A stretch of 64,000 nucleotides of DNA. Origin: Saururus chinensis. Its lineage: Eukaryota; Streptophyta; Magnoliopsida; Piperales; Saururaceae. A model generated the notes under the pieces. It had not been told where the DNA came from. It was given only the letters and a program-made list of their open reading frames with translations, and did no database searches. The position numbers and the translations under genes are program-made. Location: contig CP141148.1 of the NCBI GenBank assembly GCA_035235625.1, positions 3,720,001 to 3,784,000 of the forward strand. The letters run 5' to 3'. The number at the start of each line of letters is the position of its first letter. Position 1 is the stretch's first letter. Below, in pieces: positions 25,625 to 36,687 of the stretch.

Positions 25625-25850
25625 AACATGCATGCTAGCCATCACTAGCACATGCATCCACACGTCAAACATGCACGCTAGCCATCACTAGCACATGCAT
25701 ACATCCAACGTACACGCTAGTCATCTCTAGCACGTGCACACACACATTCATACATACTTCAACATGCACGCTAGCCATCACTAGCACGTGCATAACCCAT
25801 ACATAGCATACTGACATATTTGCTAGCCATCGCCAGCGCATACATAATCC
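25625..25850. repeat. Tandem ~50 bp units with GCTAGCCATCACTAGCAC
   Basis: ACGCTAGCCATCACTAGCAC then ATGCATACAT-like spacer, about five copies. Each unit contains the small palindrome GCTAG..CTAGC. The array is internal to the giant solo LTR. Confidence 0.65.
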
Positions 25851-28129
25851 ACAAAACATGCATACATCTCATGCATATCAATCATACCATACAATCATGC
25901 TTACACGCACATCATGCAATCGGATCATTACTTAACATCCAAGCATGGAATCATACAATCCTAGCATGCTGCTACTCATACAAAGCATGCTTCATGAATT
26001 TACGAGTTCAAAGCTCCCCTACCTCGTAATCATGACGTTCGATGGCGAGCACACGATGGTGGCGGCGTCGGCGGCGGAGTTGGCGGTCAAAACCATTGCC
26101 TGGCTGAGAGAGCTACTGTCCCGAGGATTTTAGGAAGCACCGGAACTATCCACGGCCAAACAGAGTGTCAGAAATCAATGCGGTAAAACCCGCGATCCAC
26201 AGCGGCACCCTAGGGCGGCTGGGAGAAAATCGTGCCAACATATGTGGCGGTGTGACCAGATGTCGAGGGTGTACACTCTGAAGATCAGCCGGTGGCTAAG
26301 ACGTGCACAGCCGGCCACAAGACGTCAAAATCGGCCGTGGACAGCACCCAACGGCGACGATTTTGGTCAACAAAGGCCCACATAAGGGCGGAGAGCGTGG
26401 GGCAACGTTCGAGAACCAAAGGAGAGGTGGAGGACAGCTCTAGTGGTCAACTCCACTCGGTGGCAAAGCCAACTGATGGTTAGGCGGCACGAATGCGGCG
26501 CCTAAACCCAGAAGTACACGCGTGGCCACATGCACACGCGGCCCAAAGGGCGGGGGAGATGGCTGAAATGAGGCGACTCATGGCCCACAAAGCCAACCGG
26601 GCTAAGGCCCTAGCGGTGGCCAATCTAAGTGGCGACATCGCCGATCGCCACCCACAACCAAAACCCATGGTGCGGGCAGCTGTGCATCTCGCACGGTATA
26701 GGGCAAGGGGAGGGTTCACGGTTGAGCAAAGGCTATGAGGCCGTCACTGGCCAAGGCCTGAGCAGGTGAACTCGTCCACCTTCTGTCAAGGTAAGACATA
26801 CAAATTCTTGCCCGAGGCCGTCCGGTACCGACGGCGTAAAATGGGCAAGAAGGGTCAACGGCACACATGCCGGTAAGGCGGACTAGCTGCGGCTACGGGC
26901 CGCAAGGCTGAACAAGACCCAGAGGGGTGGCCCATTGGCATCACCGGGCTGGGGCGGAGCCGAACTAAGGTCCACCAAAACAAATTCGGTGTCCGACTGA
27001 TAACGTCAGTCACCACGTCCAAAACGGACGCATACCAAAAATAAGGGACGACCAGGGAAAACCCATAAGGGCGGAGCGGCCATGGGGGCGGCGGCTGAAT
27101 CGGGCATGGAGGTGTAGTCCACTGCCTTCGCTGGAGCAAGGCGGGGCTGGGGGAAGGCCGAATCGGCTGCAGATCACCGCCGGCGGCCACTGTTTGCCCA
27201 AAACAGTCCGTCGGCGGAACAGTGCACAGAGGGGGAGAGAGTGCAAGGCGACGGAACGGAGGCCCACCGGGCCGGGAGGAGGGGCTCCTCGCCGTCGCCG
27301 GCCCAGGGCGGAGCCGTGGCCGGCCGGTCGGGCCGAGCCGGCCCGTGGCGGCGGCGGAACGGCGCTACACAGAGGGGCGACAAACAGGGGTAGCAGAGAG
27401 AAAGGGGGTGGGACGGCGGAGCTGAGGCCGTCCGGGGCCGGGGGGAGTGTCCTCCCGCCATCGCCGGCCCATGGCGGAGCCGTGGGCGGCCGGCCGGCCC
27501 TCGCCGGCTCATGGCGGCGACGGAATCGCACGAAACAGAGAAAAAAGGGGCTCACCGGGGGAGGGGGCGGCGCGGCTGTGGGGGCCGGGACGGCGGCTCC
27601 CCTGCCGTTGCACGGCCAGGGCGGAGCCGGTGCGACGGTCCAGCGGCCGGCGGGGACAGAAAACAGACGGAAAGGGGGGGGGCGGCGCACTGTTCATCGC
27701 ACAGGAGGTTCTAGATCGGGCGATCCCGATCCCGATCCGAATTTTCCTGTTTTATTTTTTTTTCTTTTTCCAAACGTACGCTCAACGCGCGTTAACCCAC
27801 TGGTTACGCGTCGAACCTCCAAAATTCGCGCTATAAGTGCGCAGCGAGGCCAGTGGCCCGCGACTAAGCCCCACACCCAACTCTATGGGTATTAATACGG
27901 GGAAAATACATAAATACGCATACGCTGAAATGTCACATTTTCCTGCCGAAAATGACCAGAAAAATGGCAAAAAAATCCCAAAAAATCGTAGAAAAATCAG
28001 GGACCTTACAACCCCAGAGCAAGATAGAACACATTAAGTCACATCAAAGCATAACATACCAAAACACAACGGATCATAGCCTAGTGTATATCTTAATTTG
28101 CATATGCATTTAACTAATTAAATTGAAAG

Positions 28130-29570
28130 GTCAAAACGCTTACTCCCTTTATGTCCCGTGAAGTGGCGGGGTTCGAAGTTGCTCATTCCTTGTGGGCGTC
28201 CTCCCCTTTAGATCTGGAGAGAGCAAACAGATCCTCCTCTAGCTCCAACACGTTTCTCTCATTGTGCGAAAAGGCGACAGACAAAACCATCTCCTTTCCT
28301 GGAGATGCTTCTCACTTTCTACGCCCCATAGGCGGCGGACAAAATCTCCCCTTACTTAGAGATGTTTCTCACACTGCGTGACCCTTCATTGGAGGATGGG
28401 GTCTTATCTACTCCGGGCCACTTCTTTCAATGTAGCCCGATGATGGAGGACAGAGCCTCCTCTTTCTCTGGGCCGCTTCTCTCTCTTTGGGCATGAGGGT
28501 GGCAGATAGAGCCTACCCTTTCCCTGAGCCAATCCTTCCCATTCCTAGAGACACTTTACATGTACCGTGCCTGTAGGCCACAGACATAACTTCCCCTTAC
28601 CTAGAGACTCTTTTTTTTTTGTGCTAGTATGCTACAGACAAAACCTCCCCTTTATTGGGAACGTTTCTCACACTTTGTGGCCCTTCAGTGGAGGACAAAG
28701 CCTTATTTACTTCGGGTCACTTCATTCGATACGGCCCAGTGACGGAAGATGGATCTTCCTCTTTCTCTGGGCCGCCTCTCTCTCTTCAATGCACGTGGGT
28801 GGCAGACAAAGCCTCCTCTTGCCCCCTGTCATTTCCCCTTCTAGGAACGCCAACTCGAGGAATAAATTGCATAGATCACTATCGAATTAGCTAGGAACGC
28901 GTTTTGAACGGAAGAAAACAGACTCATAATGAGTCGGAAAACTCCTCCAGAAGATGAACAAAATTCTTATTTCTAGTAGAATTGCTTGAGTGCATACAAA
29001 ACACCCCAAAACCCCGTGCGTGCCTACATTGTGGGCGATGCATTGGCCATGCATGTAACACGCGCAGTTGCGCGAGAGCTGGCCCACAATCGCGCGGACC
29101 CACTCACCACATGGCACCACGCATGGGGTGGGGCAGGTGACGCCAGCCGTTGGCGTTAATGCTGATGCCATCTATTCTGTCCTTATATTATTTTTTTAAT
29201 ATATTCTATATATTAATTTAATCCACAAATATCTAAACTTCAAAATATGATAACTTCCTACTCCGAAGTCAGAATAGTGTATTCTTGGTAGTGATTGACT
29301 CGTATTAATGAGCCCTTTGAAACAAGACAACACATGGGTAGGTTATCTTGCACTTTTTAAGTGGGTCCCGCCCATGTAACATGCTTCCCGATATCGTAAC
29401 TTTCGCTCCCGACCTCCTTTCACATGTTCTTCGATTAATTATGCTTGTTACTTTGAGCTCTACTTATATGCAAATATTTCATCCCTTTGAACCCCCTAAC
29501 ACTTATTCAAAATTATAGAATTACCCCTTAACCCCTCAAGTTAGGTGTAATCGGAGAGTAGGTCATTACA
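28130..29570. mobile_element. Partial LTR of the same family as 8071-9204
   Basis: Shares in order with 8071-9204 the CCCATAGGCGGCGGACAAAA-type repeats, TAGCTAGGAACGCGTTTTGA, the CACATGGGTAGGTTATCT block, TCGTAACTTTCGCTCCCGAC and the end GGTCATTACA. The start matching TGTCGCGCC is missing. It contains a local tandem of GGCGGACAAAA..CTCCCCTTACTTAGAGA units (28250-28830). The small open frames here are not genes. Confidence 0.6.
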
Positions 29571-29579
29571 AAATCACCT

Positions 29580-30080
29580 TGCTACGTAAGGGATTACAAC
29601 TTTACATGGTATTAGCTAGAAAGACAACTTGTCCATGGCGTCCTCCTCTTCTACCATGTATTCCTCTACTTCCCCTACCTCTTCCCCCTACCTTATTCTC
29701 AAATCTATTAAGTAGGACATATCTCTCAAGTTATCGCACCACAACTATCTCTTTGGCTAATTCAAGTGCTGCCGGTTCTTCAAAGTTATGATCTCACAGG
29801 GTTCATTCTTGGTGACGAATCCAAACCTATTCTAGCTGGTGATGGCTAGAACTCAACTATTGTACGTCAGTGGATTCACCTCAATTAGATGATTGTGGGG
29901 TGGCTCACGGCGTCCTTCTATGAAGCGGTGTTGTCTCTTGTTGCTGGGAAAGATACTTATCATGAACATTGGGTTTCTTTTGAAACTCTTTTTGGCGTAC
30001 AATCTTGTGTTCACATCCAACGTCTCAAGATGGAGTTGTAGACCATCAGCTAAGGATCTTGCTACATTTTATAATAAAAT
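29580..30080 (+). pseudogene. Copia-type gag, N-terminal part, interrupted
   Basis: Frame with stops reading IQVLPVLQSYDLTGFILGD, VGWLTASFYEAVLSLV and WVSFETLFGVQS, the UBN2-type gag of Copia retrotransposons. A degenerate primer-binding-like TGGTATTAG lies just upstream at about 29608. The coding region breaks at about 30080, where a TIR element has inserted, and resumes at about 38350-38960. Confidence 0.7.
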
Positions 30081-30914
30081 GTGGCTATTCAAACCCCACT
30101 TTTTTTCATGTGTCCCCCATTTTTTTACCTCACCATCTTTTATTAAAATCTCTCATATTACCCATTTTTACCCCACTTCTTTTCTTTTCTATATTCTTCT
30201 CCTTTTCTGTCATCGGCGCTAACACCGATGACCTCTGCGATGGCTGGTCGAGGCCGCATTAGCCGGCGATGGTCAGCGGCCAGATCTGATTGCGACCAGA
30301 TCTGGGCGCAGCCAGATCTGGCCGGTGGTCAACTGCTTGTACGGCCGGTGGCCAGATTTGGTTGTTGGCCACACAAGCCACCGACCAGTGGTTAGATCTT
30401 ATTGCACCCAAATCTAGTCTGTTGCTGGCTGTATAAGCCAGTTCAGCTGCCAAAATGGCTGCGCAGTTCGATATTTCGCTGGAGTTGAAGTTGCCAAAAG
30501 AGATGGGAGAGAAGGAAGAGAAAATATTAGTTTGACCTAGGAGAGTAAGGATTAGGGTTGGGAAAATCCAACCCGACCCGACTACAGGTAGGGTCAGGGT
30601 CAAGGTTTAGGCTCTTGACCCGTTTTGAATTTAGGGTCGGGTTGTACTTGACCCGCACAACCCGACTTTTACTCGACTACAAATAATAAAGAACCCTATT
30701 ATTATAGTGTTAGTCTATTGGACTTATTTATATTATTATTATAGTATTTTTTTAGTGGATACTATGTTGAACTAGAGGTGCTTAAACATAAATTTGGGCA
30801 TGAATAAGATGTTTGGAGCATAGGTGTGATCACATATATTTTGCTTTGTTGTAGACATCTATTTTGGGATAACAGAGGATGGTATCTTCAAAGTGTGGTT
30901 AATTTATATATAGT

Positions 30915-31227
30915 TGTTGTGCCCGGTGTAGGCACAATTGGTACGCCGGAGTTCTACGCAGGGAAAGGGAAAGAAGCTGGAAGAAAGGGAAAGGAGTTCT
31001 GGAATTACTTCAATAACATGCCAACAAAGGAAGAAGATGACCCCCTTTATGGGGAGTCGCGCCCCACATTGGGAGTCGTGTCACTAGTGGGCCCGGTTCA
31101 CCCGTGGTCCACTAGTGCGCCAGTTTCTACTAATCAAAGTTACAATAATCAACTGCTAACTAGCCTACTGACATAATTAAGAACTAAAATAAAGGAAATA
31201 CTATCCACTAGTGCCCCGTGCACAACA
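30915..31227 (-). repeat. Chromovirus 3' LTR
   Basis: 313-bp LTR, TGTTGTGCCC to CACAACA in plus-strand reading. A purine-rich GTGGTGGAG tract (minus strand) just inside is the likely polypurine tract. Confidence 0.92.
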
Positions 31228-31257
31228 CTCCACCACGCTTCCGCACACGCCTTGTCC

Positions 31258-34200
31258 TTAAGGTGACCACGAAGGATACCGGAGCAAAAACTCATCCTCA
31301 GACAACCACGTAGCGTCCTCTAGTGGCTGTCCCCGCCAAGAGACTAAAACTTCGGTGATAATCCGACCAGAATGGCATACACGACGCTTGTCAAGCAGCG
31401 CTGCAGGAACCGGCTCAAACAAGGCGACAGGGCCCATCAAGGGAAGAGGGGGAGCATCCATAGCCAGGGTAGGGTCACCAATGCAACGACGCAACCGGGA
31501 AACATGAAAAACTGGATGGACCAACGAACCCGCGGGTAAAGTTAGGCGATAAGCAACCGAACCCACTCTCTCTTTGACAACATAGGGCCCATGAAATCGT
31601 GGAGCAAACTTAGAGTGCTCAGGCTGGAACAAAGAGGACTGACGCTGAGGAAGGACTGAAACATAAACCAAGTCCCCCACAGCAAACTCGCACTCAGTGT
31701 GATGGCTGTCATAAATCTGCTTCATTCAGTTATGAGCGACAGACAGGTTCTCTTTGAGCTGACGAAGGACCTCATCCCGAGTCTGTAGCATGTAGTCGGC
31801 CTCTGCCACGGAAGACCGATGAGGCACATAAGACAACACAGTAGGAGGCGGCCTGCCATACAAAATCTGAAAAGGAGTGAACCCAGCACGAGTGTGATAG
31901 GCGGTGTTATAAGACCACTCAGCCCAAGGAAGAAGCTGTAGCCAACGGCGGGGCTGATCCATAGCGAAGCAACGCAAATACTGCTCCAAACAACAGTTCA
32001 CAACCTCTGTCTGACCATCCGTCTGGGGGTGGTATGCGGTGCTCATGTGGAGAGAAGTGCCCTGGAGAGTGAAAAATTCTTGCCAAAATTGAGAAATGAA
32101 AACCCGGTAGTGATCAGAGACCACCGTGCGAGGCATACCATGTAACTTGGCCACTTCCCGAACATAAAGTTCCGCCACTGACTTAGCTGTGTAGGGATGA
32201 CCCAGAGCACAAAAATGGGCATATTTAGATAGCCTATCGACGATCACCATAATCACCGACTTGCCTTGAACCAACGGTAAGGCCGCAACAAAGTCCATAG
32301 AAACATCGGCCCAAACCTGATCTGGAATGGGCAAGGGCTGGAGCAACCCGGCCGGTGAGGTAGTGGCGGACTTGGCACGCTGACAGACATCACAAGCAGC
32401 CACAAAATCAGTCATTGCACGATGGACACCCTTCCACAAGAAGCTCTGACTGACCCATTTATAAGTGCGAAGAGCACCCTCATGGCCCGCCAAAGGAGAA
32501 GCATGGAAGTGAGCGATGAGACGCTGGCGCAGGTCTGTCACCGCTGGCACCCAAAGACGGTCCTTCCAAAAGAGAAGGCCATCCTTCCATGCAAAACTAG
32601 GGTGCGCCGCTGGGTTGGCCTGAAGGCCCGCGATCAGAGTGGAGGTCGAGCAATCATCCGTATAAGCCTGCTGTAATTCATCAAGAAAGGGATAAACCGG
32701 GCTGGAAATAGCAAACACGAACTTGGGTTGGCGCGGCGAGACAGTGCATCAGCCACAGTGTTGTCCAATCCCCGCTTGTACACGACCTCATAGTCATAAC
32801 CCAAGAGCTTACTAACCCACCGCTGCTGTGCGGGTGTGGACACCCGTTGTTCGAGAAAATACTTGAGTGGCTGATGGTCAATGCGAATGAGAAACCGCCG
32901 GCCGAGCAAATAAGGGCGCCACTTCTCGACCGCAAGGACAATGGCGAGCATCTCTTTCTCGTAGACGGAGAGGGATAGAGAACGACCAGCCAAAGCCTTA
33001 CTGAAATAGGCAATGGGACGCTCCTCCTGAAGTAGTACCGCCCCGAGGCCGGCATCCGATGCATCGGTCTTGACCACGAATGGCCGGCTGAAATCAGGTA
33101 GAATCAAAATAGGGGCGGTCGCCATAGCCTGTTTCAACTCCTCAAAGGCGGCCTGGGCAGCGTCGGACCAACAAAAAGCACCTTTCTGCAATAGCTGAGT
33201 AAGCGGTCGAGCAATCTCACCATAGCGGTGAATAAAGCGCCGGTAATAGCCAGTAAGGCCAAGGAAACCCCGTAGCGCCCAGGCACAAGTAGGGGCCGGC
33301 CAGGATAGCATGGCGGTCACCTTAGAGGGGTCCGTAGCTACACTGTCACGAGAGATGACATGACCGAAGTATTCAACCTGTGAACTGCCAAGCAAACACT
33401 TCGAGCGTTTAAGAAACAATGAGTTAGCTTGCAGGATATCAAAGACAGACCTGAGATGTTCCAAATGGTCGCCCCACGACTTGCTATAGACTAGAATATC
33501 GTCGAAGAACACCAAGATAAAGCGGCGGAGGAAGGGCTTGAAGAGGTCATTCATAAGGCTCTGAAAAGTAGAGGGCGCGTTCGTGAGGCCGAACGGCATA
33601 ACCAAGAACTCAAAATGACCATCATGAGTACGGAAGGCAGTCTTATGCACATCGGATGGTTACATGCGGATCTGATGGTAACCGGAACGAAGGTCAAGTT
33701 TACTGAAGACGGTAGCACCAGCCAACTTGTCCAATAGTTCCTCCACCACCGGTATAGGATACTTGTCCTTCACTGTAATTGTATTCAGCGCCCAATAATC
33801 CACACAGAAGCGCCAAGTACCATCTTTCTTACGGACCAGCAACACTGGGGAAGAAAAAGAGCTCGTGCTAGGCCAAATGATACCTGAAGAAAGCATGTCC
33901 GCTACCAGGCGCTCGATCTCAGCCTTTTGAATGTATGGATAACGGTAGGGGCGTACATTAGTGGGAGCAGCACTGGGCAGAATGGGAATAGAGTGGTCAT
34001 GAGCCCTCACCGGCGAAAGTTCTGTTGGCGCAGCAAACACCGGCCCATACGCTGTCAAAAGATCAAGAAGGTCCTGCGGCACTTCATCCTGTATCACATC
34101 CATCGGCGCCCGCTGCTGAAGGAGGAGTCCTTGTGCGGCAAACCGAAAGAAGGACCCCGTTGCTTGGGCAGAAAGGAGAGTGCCGGGCTGTGAGCCTTGG

Positions 34201-35875
34201 AGACGTACCCGCTGTCCATGCAATGCGAAATCCATCACCAGTTCCTTAAAGTTCCAAAGAACGTCCCCAAGCTCCTGGAGCCACTGCACCCCCAACACCA
34301 CGTCCGCCCCCTTCGTCGGCAGTAAAAAGAGGTCGGTCACGAAGGTGTGGCCCTGGATGGAGAGTGCCGCCTGTGCACAGATGCTTGAACTGCGGAGGTG
34401 CTTGCCATCACCAATCAGTACATCAAAGGGGGTAGAGTCAGACACAAAGCAACCTAGCCGCTGCGCCACCTTATCGTTAATGAAGTTGTGCGTCGATCCA
34501 CTGTCAATCATAATGGCGACCTGTTGCCGCTTAAGGTAACCCTGTACCCTCATCGTACGCAGAGTGAAAGCCCCTGAGAAAGCATGCACAGAGATCTCTG
34601 GCAATGGATCCGTAGGGTACAGAGAATCAGGCTCATTGGTACCCCCGGACTCCTCATCGATCTCCTCCACTAATAGACTCCCTTTGACGGAACAATGGTG
34701 CCCCGGAGCAAACTTCTCATCGCAGCGAAAACAGAGTCCTTTTGCACGACGTTCCTCCATTTGGGCAGGAGTAAGACGACGGACAATCGGGCCGACCGGA
34801 GGAGGAGCTTGGCCAACGCGGCCAGGTTGGTTGCTGGCTGGAACGACAAGGGGAGAGGCGGACACAGCAGTCCAAGGATAAGGTCCAAGCCTGCCTCCCC
34901 GTCGCTGTCGAGTCAACTTCTCCTCCTCAATACGTGCGTCGCGCACTACCTCCCGCATGCTGGAACAGGGAAAATGGCGCATCTCCTTAGAAATCTCAGG
35001 CTTAAGTCCTCGCTTGAATGTACCCACCAGGGCGGCCATCGGCCAATCAGGGAGGCAATTAGCCACCTTCATGAACTCCGTGTAGTAGGCGCGCACGGTG
35101 GATGTCTGGCGCAGGGAGGACAGCATCTCATTGAAATCTTGGAACTCATTGGGGCCGAACTGGATGCATAATTCATCGGAGAAGGCGACCCAAGTTGGGT
35201 AGCACACCTCCTTCTCAAAGCTTTGATACCACACCGACGCATCCCTGTCAAGATGGAAGGCCGCTATGCGCAGCCGTTCAGCCTCCAACTGCGTTCCCTG
35301 GTAGGCAAAAATTTCTCCGCCTTGTAGAGCCACTCTACAGGGTCGTCATCTCCGTTATAACGTGGAAACTGTAGACGGGCCAAACGAGGTTCTGCCCCAC
35401 CCCGTTGTGCTCCACGGTGCCCTAGATACTCCTCCCAATCATCCTCCATCTCCTGGTGAAGATTTCTGGGAGGCGGCACCATTGGGGCATTTTCCCGAAC
35501 ACCTGGTGCGCCTCGCGAATCCTAGGCCTGGCGCTTCCCTTCCAGGGCATGATTGACAGTGCCAAAGCGTACACCGTCCTGAGTAAAGTGCATGTCGCGG
35601 TCAGCAGGCGCTGAGAAGTCAGAGCGGAGGAGTTCAGGAGCCTAGGACGGTCCCCCCTTCTCCATGGAGGCTGGCGGCCTGGACACCAGAGGGGGTGCAC
35701 GCTCAGCCTGAATCTGGGCTATAGCGATTCCCAGTGCATCAATCTTGGCCATGAGTTGTGCCATCATGACCTCGCTGCCGGTCTCTGGTGCTGATTTGGG
35801 GCTGTTCGCAGAGACGAGAGTGTCTTTCTCGGGCTGATTCTCCGGGGCCGTGGCAGCTTGCTTGCCTCGAGCCAT
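31258..35875 (-). pseudogene. Chromovirus gag-pol, broken
   Basis: Gag starts at ATG 35875 and meets a TAG at 35642. A frame change near 35300 leads into the long frame 35333-33660, which holds the rest of gag, a CCHC zinc knuckle (CFRCDEKFAPGHHC), the aspartic protease motif (IDSGSTHNF) and the start of reverse transcriptase. An in-frame TAA at 33660 interrupts reverse transcriptase. The same frame continues (33650-32634) with the FFDD active site and RNase H (KTDASDAGLGAVL). A frameshift near 32700 leads to integrase (HH-CC zinc finger ending CDVCQRAK, D-D-E core ending TDGQTEVVN), then an in-frame TGA at 31726. A chromodomain-like tail (VLVSWRGQPLEDATW) ends at 31258. At least five lesions make it non-autonomous. 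Confidence 0.9.
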
Positions 35876-35892
35876 GGCCGGGGATCGTAAAA

Positions 35893-35905
35893 GCTCCGAT
35901 ACCAA
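35893..35905 (-). other. Primer-binding site of the chromovirus
   Basis: Minus-strand TTGGTATCGGAGC directly inside the 5' LTR, matching the initiator-tRNA-Met complement TGGTATCAGAGC used by plant LTR retrotransposons except for one base. Confidence 0.85.
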
Positions 35906-36237
35906 TGTTGTGCCCGGTTTAGGCACAATTGGTTCGCCGGAGTTCTACGCAGGGAAAGGGAAAGAAGCTAGAAGAAAGGGAAAGGAGTTCTGGAATTACT
36001 TCAATAACATGCCAACAAAGAAAGAAGATGACCCCCTTTATGGGGAGTCGTGCCCCACATTGGGAGTCGCACCCCACATTGGGAGTCGTGTCACTAGTGG
36101 GCCCGGTTCACACGTGGTCCACTAGTGCGCCAGTTTCTACTAATCAAAGTTATAATAATCAATTGCTAACTAGCCTACTGACATAATTAAGAACTAAAAT
36201 AAAGGAAATACTATCCACTAGTGCCCCGTGCACAACA
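35906..36237 (-). repeat. Chromovirus 5' LTR
   Basis: 332 bp. It is identical in plan to the 3' LTR but with a 19-bp tandem duplication of the CCCCACATTGGGAGTCG unit (about 36053-36090). Confidence 0.92.
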
Positions 36238-36687
36238 ATAGTTTAATTTCTTTTTTGTTCTCCTTTTAGGTGTGATGAATGAAATAAAAATATGTCATAT
36301 TTTGTTATATTTATTACTACAAAAAAGTATCTACAAATTAGCCAAAGAACCAAACATTTAAATTAATATTGTAATCTATTTAATTTTATTTGTGTTTGCC
36401 CTTTGCAAAGAGAGAAGATATATAATATGAGTCTAACAAAAATATTGTGGAAAAAAATAGGGTTACGCACATACCTGACCCGACCTTACTCAAGTAGGGT
36501 TAGGGTTTGGATTTTCGACCCGATTTCAGTGAGAGTCAAGACCAACCCGACCCGATTTGACTCGACCCGAGCCCTAGTAAGGATGAGCAAAATAAGGGGG
36601 GAAACATGAGAATAAAGTAAAAAAAATTATTTTTACACTTTTTAAGGGGACAGAAAAAAATAGAGGTTTGAATAACATCGTTATTAG

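Larger units (their letters stand above)
23162..28010. mobile_element. Giant solo LTR, 4849 bp, TSD ACCCC
   Basis: Begins TGTAACGCCCGAGATTTTTC and ends ATCAGGGACCTTACA, with TGTAA/TTACA termini. It is flanked by the perfect 5-bp duplication ACCCC (23157-23161 and 28011-28015). Removing it rejoins CTCGCTCT-ACCCC-AGAGCAAG. It has no reverse transcriptase, integrase or gag, so it fits a solo LTR of a large plant Gypsy-type or large non-autonomous element. Inside are several tandem repeat arrays and a strongly G/C-rich block (26030-27850) whose many overlapping open frames on both strands are compositional. Orientation is undecided. Confidence 0.8.
30915..36237 (-). mobile_element. Reina-like Ty3/Gypsy chromovirus, full length, TSD ATAGT
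   Basis: 5.3 kb element with LTRs 35906-36237 (5') and 30915-31227 (3'), TGTTG..CAACA ends and target duplication ATAGT (30910-30914 and 36238-36242). The LTRs differ by eight substitutions plus one 19-bp tandem duplication in the 5' LTR, so insertion is fairly recent. The primer-binding site is directly inside the 5' LTR. Gene order gag, protease, reverse transcriptase, RNase H, integrase and a C-terminal chromodomain-like end marks a chromovirus; small size and short LTRs suggest the Reina group. The coding region carries several stops and frameshifts. Confidence 0.93.
30553..36576. mobile_element. Non-autonomous hAT-like element, perfect 8-bp TSD
   Basis: Ends TAGGGTTGGG (30553) and CCCGAGCCCTA (36576), flanked by the perfect 8-bp duplication GTAAGGAT (30545-30552 and 36577-36584), as hAT transposition makes. 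Subterminal GGGTCGGGTT/AACCCGACCC motifs occur at both ends. Without the nested chromovirus it is about 700 bp and non-coding. A related short MITE is at 43986-44267. Confidence 0.8.
30081..36680. mobile_element. TIR transposon split by nested insertions
   Basis: Left end GTGGCTATTCAAACCCCACT (30081) and right end AGAGGTTTGAATAACATCG (to 36680) are imperfect inverted repeats of about 36 bp, including the C-rich tract behind them. Without the nested hAT element it is about 570 bp with no coding capacity, the size of a non-autonomous DNA transposon. It interrupts the Copia gag. No target duplication could be fixed because a solo LTR inserted just beyond its right end. Confidence 0.5.

Noticed and set aside
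24456..25850. Tandem arrays resembling a CRISPR array
   Set aside because: Repeats are head-to-tail without unique spacers, vary in unit length, and this is plant nuclear DNA inside an LTR.
27010..27895. Long overlapping open frames of up to 233 residues on both strands
   Set aside because: The block is extremely G/C-rich, the frames overlap on both strands, are made of Pro/Arg/Gly/Ala and match no domain. They lie inside a solo LTR.
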